DNA of 15,139 nucleotides from an uncultured Pedobacter sp. (GTDB lineage Bacteria > Bacteroidota > Bacteroidia > Sphingobacteriales > Sphingobacteriaceae). Within the stretch, counting starts at the first letter, position 1, and each line of letters starts with the position of its first letter. Positions 1-5,711 of the stretch are shown here, in pieces. The stretch spans positions 1-15,139 of the forward strand of contig CALLKE010000259.1 in the NCBI GenBank assembly GCA_938008555.1, written 5' to 3'. The translations under genes and the position numbers were made by a program. The notes below the pieces were generated by a model that ran no database searches, was not told the DNA's origin, and saw only the letters and a program-made list of their open reading frames with translations.

Positions 1-37
1 TAATATATAATATAAGTTTTTAATATAAATTTAAAAA

Positions 38-67
38 TTGACAAATAATATACTATTATGTTATAAT
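38..67 (+). promoter_or_regulatory. consensus sigma70 promoter for the small frameshifted gene
   Basis: A perfect -35 hexamer TTGACA (38-43) is followed after 18 bases by a perfect -10 hexamer TATAAT (62-67). The expected start of transcription is near 74, leaving a leader of about 25 bases before the ATG at 99. This is the proteobacterial/phage/Gram-positive housekeeping pattern, not the Bacteroidota TTTG/TAnnTTTG pattern. The surrounding DNA is very AT-rich, so a chance -10 would be cheap, but a full TTGACA at correct spacing is less so. Confidence 0.7.
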
Positions 68-98
68 AATATATTATTTTATTTTAAAAGGTATAGTT

Positions 99-370
99 AT
101 GAGTAATAATGTTATAGATAATATGACGAGTATCTTAATAAAAACAGTAGAAAAAAAGTAAGTGAATTAAAACATGAACGAGAAAAATTTAGAACATTTT
201 TAATAGATTTCATTTGTGCCACCAACAACAAAGAAAATATTGATGATTTAAAAAAGGAAATAATAGAATATTTTAAAATCTATTATAAAGATTATCCTGA
301 ACTTTATCAAAAAACTTTAACTAAAATTAATTCTAAATTAGAAGACCCATTTCCCCTTGAAAATAAATAA
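99..370 (+). CDS. small unknown protein made by -1 frameshift (or frameshifted gene)
   Basis: The zero frame opens at ATG 99, seven bases after an AAAAGG ribosome binding site (86-91), encodes 20 residues and stops at TAA 159-161. The -1 frame then stays open for 70 codons, from GTA at 158 to TAA at 368-370, with no ATG of its own in the open stretch. The two frames meet at A AAA AAG (152-158), correctly phased as GAA AAA AAG TAA, the same slippery heptamer as dnaX. The fused product would be 90 residues, charged and probably helical, with a Lys/Glu-rich middle and no signal peptide. I recognise no family. An obvious stem-loop or upstream Shine-Dalgarno stimulator is not visible. A one-base homopolymer error or a genuine frameshift mutation would look the same. 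Confidence 0.5.
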
Positions 371-394
371 AAAGGTTTTTATACCTTTTTATTT
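365..394. terminator. bidirectional terminator between convergent genes
   Basis: A perfect 12-bp inverted repeat (365-376 and 383-394, AAATAAAAAGGT and its complement) encloses the six-base loop TTTTAT, with A and T runs on both sides. It contains the stop codon of the small gene (368-370) and the stop codon of the convergent DUF4116-type gene (389-391), so one hairpin can end both transcripts. Confidence 0.7.
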
Positions 395-1294
395 AAAAAA
401 TTTATTTAAAAAACCTTTTTTATTGGAATTGTTTATAATATCGTCTGAAACATATTTTAAAGCAAAAATTCTTTGTGATACTGCTATATTACAAATTTCT
501 AACGTTTGATTATGAATATATTTTAATGTCTCACCATCTAGACTAACTGCTAATTTATTCAAAGCTTCATTTTGTTTAAATACATATTTTATAGCTTCTG
601 GATTATTTGATATAGCAGCTTCACATATTTTTTGATTTTGTTTTTTTATGTATCGTAAATTTAAACCATTATTTTTAACACTTTCAATACAAATATCATC
701 ATTTTGATATTTTGCATATTTTATTGCATTTGGGTTTTGAATAATAGCGATAGTACATATTTTTTTATTTTGATTCCTACCAGGGATATGTTGTAATGCC
801 ATACCATCTTGTTGAACTGCAATTAAAGACATTTCTTCATTGGGATTAGTTGGTAAAAATAATAAAGATTTTGGGTCTTGTCTAATAGCTTCAATTAAAT
901 TCTGTTTTTTAGGAGATATTATAAATTCCAAAGCTTCCCAAGATTGTCTAATAGCTTCATCAACTATTTTTGGGGTTTGTTCTCTAATATAATGTATTGC
1001 CTTCCAATTTGTTTTTAAAGCAGCAATACATATATCATCATCTTGTTCATGTACAAATTGTAATGCTTTATAATTTTGCTTAACAGCAGTTAAACACATT
1101 TGTTTTGTTTGATTTGGAATGATTGGCAAACAAAGTCCATAATTTGATAATATTTCAATTGCCATTGCTTCATCAAATTTTTTTATAAAAAATATATTGT
1201 CAATATTTTCTTTAACTGCTTCAATCGCATTTTTACCAGTTAAATTTTTTTTCTGTGGTAAAAAATTATACTCTTCAACATAATATTCCAACAT
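389..1294 (-). CDS. DUF4116-type tandem-repeat protein
   Basis: The 301-residue protein consists almost entirely of about twelve tandem units of roughly 22 residues, with the pattern IC..AV.QN..ALKYI..Q, typical of the DUF4116 repeat family. Clear units include those starting MCLTAVKQN, ICIAALKTN, ICTIAIIQN and ICEAAISNN. DUF4116 repeats are known from giant viruses, protists and host-associated bacteria; they are thought to form helical solenoids and their function is unknown. There is no signal peptide and no membrane segment, and the C-terminus is basic. The start is supported by AAAGGA about 11 bases upstream. The gene lies 50 bases downstream of the barrel-protein gene on the same strand, beyond that gene's terminator, and no promoter fits in the gap, so it is probably expressed by read-through. 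An interaction or effector role is only a guess. Confidence 0.75.
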   Translation of the reverse strand: MLEYYVEEYNFLPQKKNLTGKNAIEAVKENIDNIFFIKKFDEAMAIEILSNYGLCLPIIPNQTKQMCLTAVKQNYKALQFVHEQDDDICIAALKTNWKAIHYIREQTPKIVDEAIRQSWEALEFIISPKKQNLIEAIRQDPKSLLFLPTNPNEEMSLIAVQQDGMALQHIPGRNQNKKICTIAIIQNPNAIKYAKYQNDDICIESVKNNGLNLRYIKKQNQKICEAAISNNPEAIKYVFKQNEALNKLAVSLDGETLKYIHNQTLEICNIAVSQRIFALKYVSDDIINNSNKKGFLNKFFK

Positions 1295-1317
1295 CTATTT
1301 ATTTTCCTTTATATGAA

Positions 1318-1339
1318 AAAAGGAGGTTGCCCTCCTTTT
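1318..1339 (-). terminator. rho-independent terminator of the outer-membrane protein gene
   Basis: A 9-bp perfect stem (1318-1326 AAAAGGAGG and 1331-1339 CCTCCTTTT) closes a four-base loop. On the minus strand it is followed by a T run (CCTCCTTTTTTC). It lies 6 bases past the stop codon of the barrel-protein gene. It may reduce, but probably does not abolish, transcription into the DUF4116-type gene downstream. Confidence 0.8.
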
Positions 1340-1344
1340 CTATT

Positions 1345-2019
1345 TTAAAATAAGTAACCTACTTTAAATGATACAGTATTTGTTCCACCTGTTCCAGTTA
1401 AAGAATTATTTGCATTAAAGGCATTTGTATAAGAATATCCAACACCTAACATAATTGTTTTAGCAATATCATATTGAATTTCTGGGCTAATATAATAATT
1501 AACATTTTGCTGATCTGATCCATTAATATTAATTTGATTTCCATACATTCCTAAAGCTAATGCAGCTTTTAAAGAGCCAAGGAAACGATATTCAGGCTGA
1601 ATACCAATACCATAATTATAAATTTGTCCAGAATTTAATGCACCATTATTAGCACTATTTACAACAACTGCTCCTTGTTGAGAACTAAATGATAAATATG
1701 GAATTACTTGGAAGCCATTATCATCACCATTGAAGAATTGAAAAGCATAACCTGCTTTTAATCCAATACTACCAATATTTTGGGCTGGTAAATTTCCATC
1801 AGCATTTGATTGCCCCATAGATGCTGCACCAGCTAACCAAATATTATTTTTAGTTTGTACTGTTCCACCAATACCCCAATTATTTAAATTTTTTGCATTA
1901 TTATAACTAGGTGAAATTAAGTCATATGATGCATACAAATTATTATTAAACTCTTGAAATGAATCTGCAAAAACAACTGTTGAACTTGCAGCAAGTAATA
2001 TAACTAATACTTTTTTCAT
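1345..2019 (-). CDS. secreted outer-membrane beta-barrel (porin-like) protein
   Basis: The 224-residue product begins with a classical signal peptide, MKK plus a hydrophobic core ending VVFA, with likely cleavage after residue 19 (A-D). The mature part is rich in Asn, Gly, Tyr and Ser and alternates polar and hydrophobic residues as in membrane strands. It ends in a terminal Phe (GYLF), the usual outer-membrane barrel signature read by the BAM complex. Its length suggests about eight strands, similar to small porin-like/OmpA-type surface proteins of proteobacteria. Cys is absent. AAAGGA eight bases before the ATG supports the start. It has its own sigma70 promoter (2098-2126), a palindrome in the leader and a strong terminator. 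The host half would call for a Bacteroidota barrel, but the promoter style argues for a proteobacterial source. Ligand and exact family are unknown. Confidence 0.75.
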   Translation of the reverse strand: MKKVLVILLAASSTVVFADSFQEFNNNLYASYDLISPSYNNAKNLNNWGIGGTVQTKNNIWLAGAASMGQSNADGNLPAQNIGSIGLKAGYAFQFFNGDDNGFQVIPYLSFSSQQGAVVVNSANNGALNSGQIYNYGIGIQPEYRFLGSLKAALALGMYGNQININGSDQQNVNYYISPEIQYDIAKTIMLGVGYSYTNAFNANNSLTGTGGTNTVSFKVGYLF

Positions 2020-2061
2020 ATATTTTCCTTTATTAAATTTAATTAAAAATACTTTAAAAAC

Positions 2062-2081
2062 AATAATTTTATAAAATTATT
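2062..2081. promoter_or_regulatory. 20-bp perfect palindrome in the barrel-protein leader
   Basis: The bases AATAATTTTATAAAATTATT equal their own reverse complement. The site begins about 17 bases downstream of the -10 box of the barrel-protein gene and ends 43 bases before its ATG. It could be an operator for a dimeric repressor, or an RNA hairpin in the leader. AT-rich sequence makes chance palindromes more likely. Confidence 0.4.
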
Positions 2082-2097
2082 TCATCATTATTACATT

Positions 2098-2126
2098 ATT
2101 ATAGTGTACTCCTTAAAATAAGTCAA
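2098..2126 (-). promoter_or_regulatory. sigma70 promoter of the outer-membrane protein gene
   Basis: Reading the minus strand, TTGACT (2121-2126) is followed after exactly 17 bases by TATAAT (2098-2103). Only one base differs from consensus and the spacing is ideal. The leader before the ATG at 2019 is about 70 bases. The pattern is unlike Bacteroidota promoters elsewhere in this window. Confidence 0.8.
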
Positions 2127-2151
2127 GTTTTTTTTATTAAAATATTATTTT

Positions 2152-2205
2152 TTAACCTAAAAAATTAACAATGTATCAAAAAACAACATTATATTTTTAG
2201 GTTAA
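2152..2205 (-). terminator. long inverted repeat after the topoisomerase/unknown-protein pair
   Basis: Twelve-base arms (2152-2163 TTAACCTAAAAA and 2194-2205, its complement) enclose a second inner pairing (2170-2174 AATGT with 2186-2190 ACATT). It starts 20 bases beyond the stop of the 118-residue gene and just upstream of the barrel-protein promoter, so it most likely ends the incoming minus-strand transcript. The T run afterwards is weak on that strand, so a regulatory cruciform is an alternative. Confidence 0.5.
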
Positions 2206-2224
2206 TTCTGTTTTGCTTAAAAAA

Positions 2225-2581
2225 TTATTTTTTATATATAAAAGTAATATCTTCATTAGTTTCAATTATTTCTGATAATGAGATATTATAAACAGATAAA
2301 GGTAAAAAAGCATATGTATAATCTGGAGCAGAAATTATTCGTGAGAATGAAGCTCTTAAAAATACCTCTTTTATATCTGTTTTTATAGTGTTTAAATTTT
2401 CAAGAATTTCTTTTTTTAAAGAATTTCTTGAAAAAGATATTTCAATTAAATCATTTTTAAAATAAGTTTCACAATTCTCTTTATAATTATCATCTATTTT
2501 ATCTAATGATACAAAATAACAATAACCTTGATTAAAATTATACAATGTAAAATCAACTAATATATCTTCTTTATTTTCCAT
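2225..2581 (-). CDS. unknown 118-residue acidic protein coupled to the topoisomerase gene
   Basis: I do not recognise this protein. It is 118 residues, acidic in its first half, with mixed hydrophobic and charged stretches that look like a small alpha/beta fold. There is no signal peptide and no membrane segment. The ATG lies nine bases after the topoisomerase stop codon, with GGAAG placed five bases ahead of it, so the two genes are almost certainly one transcript and may be translated together. A long inverted repeat follows it. Its constant pairing with the topoisomerase, if found elsewhere, would suggest a partner or modulator. A ParC/GyrA-type A subunit is not what it is: it lacks the length and the catalytic tyrosine region. 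Confidence 0.65.
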   Translation of the reverse strand: MENKEDILVDFTLYNFNQGYCYFVSLDKIDDNYKENCETYFKNDLIEISFSRNSLKKEILENLNTIKTDIKEVFLRASFSRIISAPDYTYAFLPLSVYNISLSEIIETNEDITFIYKK

Positions 2582-2590
2582 TATTCTTCC

Positions 2591-4651
2591 TTATTCTCTA
2601 ATAAAACTTAATTCAGATTGATTTGTTAAGAAATATTTTTTCATAATATCTTTTAAAGTAAATTTATCTTCTTTATCATCACTCATAAAAGTATTTACTT
2701 TATTTTTGCTTTCAATTAAATCATCAATTGTTACTTTGATAATTTTTCTATTCATTGGATTTAGAGTTGTTTCAAATAAATCTTGAGCTTGCATTTCCCC
2801 TAATCCTTTATTTCTTGTTAAATTATAATTTTTCAAATCTTTTGTTTTTTCTTTTAATTCTTCTTCATCCCAAGCCCAAATAATGTTTTTATTGTTTGTA
2901 ATTATTTTATATAAAGGTGCTAATCCAACGTAAATATATCCTTTTTTTATCATTTCTGGATAGAAATGAAAGAAAAAAGTTAACATTAATGATGTAATAT
3001 GATAACCATCTAAATCCGCATCTGCCAAAATAATAATTTTATGATATTTTACTTTATCAATATCAAAATCTTCACCTATTCCACCAAGCGCATATGATAA
3101 AGATTTTATTTCACTATTTTGAAAAACTTTATACTGATTTGTCTTTTTAATAACATTCAAAGGTTTTCCTTTTAATGGAATAAAAGCTTGATATTTAGAA
3201 TTTCTAGTTGTTCTTACTGGACCAGCAGCACTATCTCCCTCAACAATAAAAAGTTCATTTTTTTCAAATTCATTAGACCAGCAATCTTCTAATTTACCTT
3301 TTAATTTTAATATTTCAGATGGTTTTAATGAATTAATGGATTTTAAAGATTCACTCATAATTTTTTTTGAATTTTGTCTCGCTTTTTGGCAGGTTTCTAA
3401 TACTTGTAAAATTAAATTAATATCATCTCTATCTAAATTATTTATCCAATAGTTTAGATATTTTTCCATGAAATATTTAGTAATAACTCCTGATTCAGGA
3501 TTATTTAATTTATCTTTTGTTTGTCCTGAAAATGATGGTTGATTAATCTTCACACTTAACATAAATGTTAAATTATTAAAAATATCTTCTTGTTCAAAAA
3601 TTATTTTTTTATTTTTCATTGCTACATATTCATTAACAACAGATTTTAATGTTTGTTTAAATGCAATGTCTGGTTTACCACCACCAATTCTAACACCATT
3701 AGCAAAACTTAGTTGAAGAGGATTTTCTACCATTGCAAAATTAAAAGTTAATTCAATTAATGAAGTCTTTATTTCATATTTATTTTTTTCTTCTTGTGAA
3801 TATGTTTCCCAAATATCCAATGGAATGACTTTTTTTGAAGAATTAGTTTTATTTGAAATTAAAGCTAATTCTTCTTTAAATATTGGAGTGTTTTCTAGTA
3901 AAGTTTTTTGATTATTTGTTTGTAAAATATTTGCAGAACTATCTTGTTTTTTAAAAAACAAAACTTCATTATCAAACTTTAAAACTATTTCTAACCCAAT
4001 ATTTAAATATGGAATATATTGAAACATGTTTACAATATCTTCCTTAATAAATTTACAATCAGATTCAAATACATTAAAATGATCAAATTCATCCTCTTTT
4101 ACAGAAGGAGTCCATTCAACAAAAGTACCATTTTTTTCATTATTAATATTTTCAGTAATTTCTAAATCTTTAAATAGTTTACCATTTTTCCATTCAATAG
4201 TTGCTACTCTATTATCTCTAATAACTTTAACAAAGAAACTATTAGAAACTCCATTAACTACAGATGCCCCTACACCATTAATTCCTGAACTATATTTATA
4301 ACTTGATTTACCATCTTTACTTCTATGTTTTCCACCAGCATGTAAAGTTGTCATTGCTAATACTAATGCACTAATATTATTAGAATTTAAATCAAATGGT
4401 ATACCTCTTCCATAATCTCTGACAGAGCATTTATTTGTATCACTATTAATATTTACTTCAATTATTGAACCATGACCTGCTACATATTCATCAATGGAGT
4501 TATCTATAATTTCTTTGAGCAATACATAAATTCCGTCGTCATATGCCGAGCCATCACCCAGTTTACCAATATACATTCCTGGACGAAGGCGAATATGTTC
4601 TTTCCAGTCGAGTGAACGGATACTGTCTTCGCTATAATTTGATTCTGCCAT
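2591..4651 (-). CDS. type II topoisomerase B subunit (ParE/GyrB-like), apparently chimeric
   Basis: The 686-residue product has the complete GyrB/ParE layout. A GHKL ATPase carries E47 and N51 of the N-box, DYGRGIP (79-85) and GINGVG (123-128). The transducer domain carries the ATP lysine in QTKDKL (about 377-382). The TOPRIM domain has EGDSA (E471) and DADLDG (about 544-549), and KGLGEM follows near 614-619. It would hydrolyse ATP and pair with an A subunit to pass DNA strands; no A subunit is in view. Residues 1 to about 50 match Bacteroidota ParE (SEDSIRSLDWKEHIRLRPGM), with CGC/CGT/CTG codons. After residue 50 or so the sequence is AT-rich and no longer Bacteroidota-like: for example EGDSAAGP and DADLDGYH, where EGDSASGS and DADVDGMH would be expected. 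The frame is unbroken, so the fusion may be functional. A true recombinant, an element that restores the gene, or an assembly error all fit. Confidence 0.85.
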   Translation of the reverse strand: MAESNYSEDSIRSLDWKEHIRLRPGMYIGKLGDGSAYDDGIYVLLKEIIDNSIDEYVAGHGSIIEVNINSDTNKCSVRDYGRGIPFDLNSNNISALVLAMTTLHAGGKHRSKDGKSSYKYSSGINGVGASVVNGVSNSFFVKVIRDNRVATIEWKNGKLFKDLEITENINNEKNGTFVEWTPSVKEDEFDHFNVFESDCKFIKEDIVNMFQYIPYLNIGLEIVLKFDNEVLFFKKQDSSANILQTNNQKTLLENTPIFKEELALISNKTNSSKKVIPLDIWETYSQEEKNKYEIKTSLIELTFNFAMVENPLQLSFANGVRIGGGKPDIAFKQTLKSVVNEYVAMKNKKIIFEQEDIFNNLTFMLSVKINQPSFSGQTKDKLNNPESGVITKYFMEKYLNYWINNLDRDDINLILQVLETCQKARQNSKKIMSESLKSINSLKPSEILKLKGKLEDCWSNEFEKNELFIVEGDSAAGPVRTTRNSKYQAFIPLKGKPLNVIKKTNQYKVFQNSEIKSLSYALGGIGEDFDIDKVKYHKIIILADADLDGYHITSLMLTFFFHFYPEMIKKGYIYVGLAPLYKIITNNKNIIWAWDEEELKEKTKDLKNYNLTRNKGLGEMQAQDLFETTLNPMNRKIIKVTIDDLIESKNKVNTFMSDDKEDKFTLKDIMKKYFLTNQSELSFIRE
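4484..4504 (-). other. composition and lineage breakpoint inside the topoisomerase gene
   Basis: This is the likely switch point, codons 50-56 (DNSIDEY), a block nearly invariant in all GyrB/ParE proteins. To its right the gene has host-like GC and Bacteroidota residues (LGDGSAYDDGIYVLLKE). To its left codons turn AT-rich and the text becomes EYVAGHG, the form of other lineages, where Bacteroidota have a Met-Met-Gly type motif. The exact base cannot be fixed because both parents would be similar here. Confidence 0.6.
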
Positions 4652-4749
4652 TATTTCCTATGTATAACGTATTGATTATACTCAATGCCTAATTTAAGAT
4701 TGATATTGTATGATATCAGAATTGCAAATGCATGACTGAGTAAGCAAAT

Positions 4750-5265
4750 TTATCGTCCAAAGTCGTCTTGAATACGTATGATATCGTCTTCATCAGATGG
4801 ATTATCCCAATCGGTATGTTGCCATATTTCTGCCAGTATACCCCAATCGTCTAAGCCAAGCAAGCGATGGCGCTCCCCCTGTTGTAATCTAATTAAGCTA
4901 CCTGAACTCAATAATTGAAGTTCCCCTTCATCATTCGTTAGACTTGTAACTATTCCGACAGTGCCTTTAATTACTTTCCAAATTTCAGCACGACGATGAT
5001 GGTATTGCCAAGAAAGTCGTTGTTGAGGAGCTACTATGAGTATTTTGGGGCTTAGTTTTCCTGATATTTTCAGTTTATGGATATTAAGACCTTCAAAAAA
5101 ATGATTCACAAAATCTTCGGCCTGAGCCTCATCAATGACAAAAAAACCTCCCCATGGTCTACTTGTATCTTGCTTATCAATGGAAAAACCTTTTTGCTTT
5201 AAATCTTGTTCGATTTCGGAAAAAAAAGTTGCTTTTAAATGATCAATAGACATGTATTTGTGCAT
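4750..5265 (-). CDS. cupin protein, mannose-6-phosphate isomerase type II-like
   Basis: This is a single-domain cupin of about 171 residues. Its core has SRPWGGFFVI near the N-terminus, the metal-site pattern SWQYHHRRAEIWKVIKG and a second half ending GERHRLLGLDDWGILAEIWQHT, as in the C-terminal cupin of type II mannose-6-phosphate isomerases (PF01050). Short stand-alone relatives are common in Bacteroidota and are often labelled phosphoheptose or mannose-6-phosphate isomerase. The expected reaction is sugar-phosphate isomerisation for polysaccharide precursors, but the substrate is not shown here. The first ATG (5263-5265) is chosen over the upstream GTG at 5277 because that GTG sits inside a hairpin arm; the ATG at 5253 is also possible. 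It lies upstream of the chimeric topoisomerase and downstream of the division gene, all on one strand. The C-terminus is strongly acidic (SDEDDIIRIQDDFGR). Confidence 0.75.
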   Translation of the reverse strand: MHKYMSIDHLKATFFSEIEQDLKQKGFSIDKQDTSRPWGGFFVIDEAQAEDFVNHFFEGLNIHKLKISGKLSPKILIVAPQQRLSWQYHHRRAEIWKVIKGTVGIVTSLTNDEGELQLLSSGSLIRLQQGERHRLLGLDDWGILAEIWQHTDWDNPSDEDDIIRIQDDFGR

Positions 5266-5272
5266 TTTAAAG

Positions 5273-5312
5273 CCCACTCCATTTGGACATTTATTTTGTT
5301 AAATAGAGTGGG
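5273..5312 (-). promoter_or_regulatory. inverted repeat between division gene and cupin gene
   Basis: CCCACTC (5273-5279) pairs with GAGTGGG (5306-5312), and an inner ATTTA/TAAAT pair extends the hairpin. It lies between the division-gene stop and the cupin ATG. No T run follows, so it is a weak terminator at best; a leader hairpin affecting cupin translation is the alternative. Confidence 0.35.
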
Positions 5313-5324
5313 TAGAATGAGATT

Positions 5325-5624
5325 TTATTTCTTTGAAGATTCTTTGACAATAACAAATATATCCTCGTTTTCTTTTTTCATTAAATACCTCTCTCGCGCA
5401 AATTTTTCAAGCATGCGTGGATTGGTATTTAGTTCATAGAGATCTTTACGTGTTTTTTTAATTTCTTTTGTATAAAATGCCTTTTCGGATTCTAATTTGT
5501 TTAATTGACTCCAGTATTGGTATTGAGACATCAGATCATTTCGATCAAAAAATAGCATCCAGAGTACAAAAAAAGTACCCGAAAGCATGTATTTATTTCG
5601 GAGAATGACGATTATCTGATGCAT
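5325..5624 (-). CDS. septum formation initiator protein (DivIC/FtsB family)
   Basis: A short bitopic membrane protein of about 99 residues from the chosen start. It has a basic N-terminus, one hydrophobic segment (LSGTFFVLWMLFF) and the Bacteroidota signature FFDRNDL. A heptad-like coiled coil (LNKLESEKAFYTKEIKK) follows, and then a conserved tail, EKFARERYLMKKENEDIFVI. In the family this single-pass protein works in the divisome with FtsL/FtsQ partners, its coiled coil lying in the periplasm. The open frame extends up to an ATG at 5657, but that codon lies inside the terminator hairpin that follows enolase, so the ATG at 5622-5624 is the better start. Its place directly after enolase on the same strand is a common Bacteroidota arrangement. 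Confidence 0.85.
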   Translation of the reverse strand: MHQIIVILRNKYMLSGTFFVLWMLFFDRNDLMSQYQYWSQLNKLESEKAFYTKEIKKTRKDLYELNTNPRMLEKFARERYLMKKENEDIFVIVKESSKK

Positions 5625-5642
5625 TAATACAAACTTAGATAA

Positions 5643-5695
5643 AAAATAGGAGAGCATAACTTGCTTTTTAGCATGGCTATGATTTCTCCTATTTT
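5643..5695 (-). terminator. enolase terminator
   Basis: Eleven-base perfect arms (5643-5653 AAAATAGGAGA and 5685-5695, its complement) enclose a 31-base loop. On the minus strand the second arm runs into a T tract (TCCTATTTTTT). It begins 17 bases after the enolase stop. A smaller GTTAGG/CCTAAC hairpin (5697-5711) precedes it. Confidence 0.65.
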
Positions 5696-5711
5696 GGTTA
5701 GGAGGCCTAAC

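Larger units (their letters stand above)
1..4495. other. AT-rich foreign-looking segment (left end not in window)
   Basis: This stretch differs from the rest of the window in several independent ways. Bases are strikingly AT-rich: a hand count gives about 13% GC in 2221-2280 and about 29% in 4381-4500, against about 42% in 4521-4650. Arginine is mostly AGA and leucine mostly TTA. Genes carry AAAGGA/GGAAG-type ribosome binding sites and two near-perfect TTGACA/TATAAT promoters, which the Bacteroidota genes to the right lack. It holds a frameshifted small gene, a DUF4116-type repeat protein, an outer-membrane barrel protein, an unknown small protein and most of a topoisomerase B subunit. No integrase, transposase or att repeat is visible, and the left border is off the window. 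It could be an island, phage or plasmid DNA, or a second organism joined by misassembly. Confidence 0.7.

Noticed and set aside
4654..4749. Bacteroidota promoter directly upstream of the topoisomerase gene
   Set aside because: A TAAATTTG occurs on the minus strand at 4745-4752, but it overlaps the cupin stop and has no -33 partner, so it is not called.
5239..5439. Plus-strand open frame of 66 codons across the cupin and division genes
   Set aside because: It lies antisense to two better supported genes, has no family features and no start signal.
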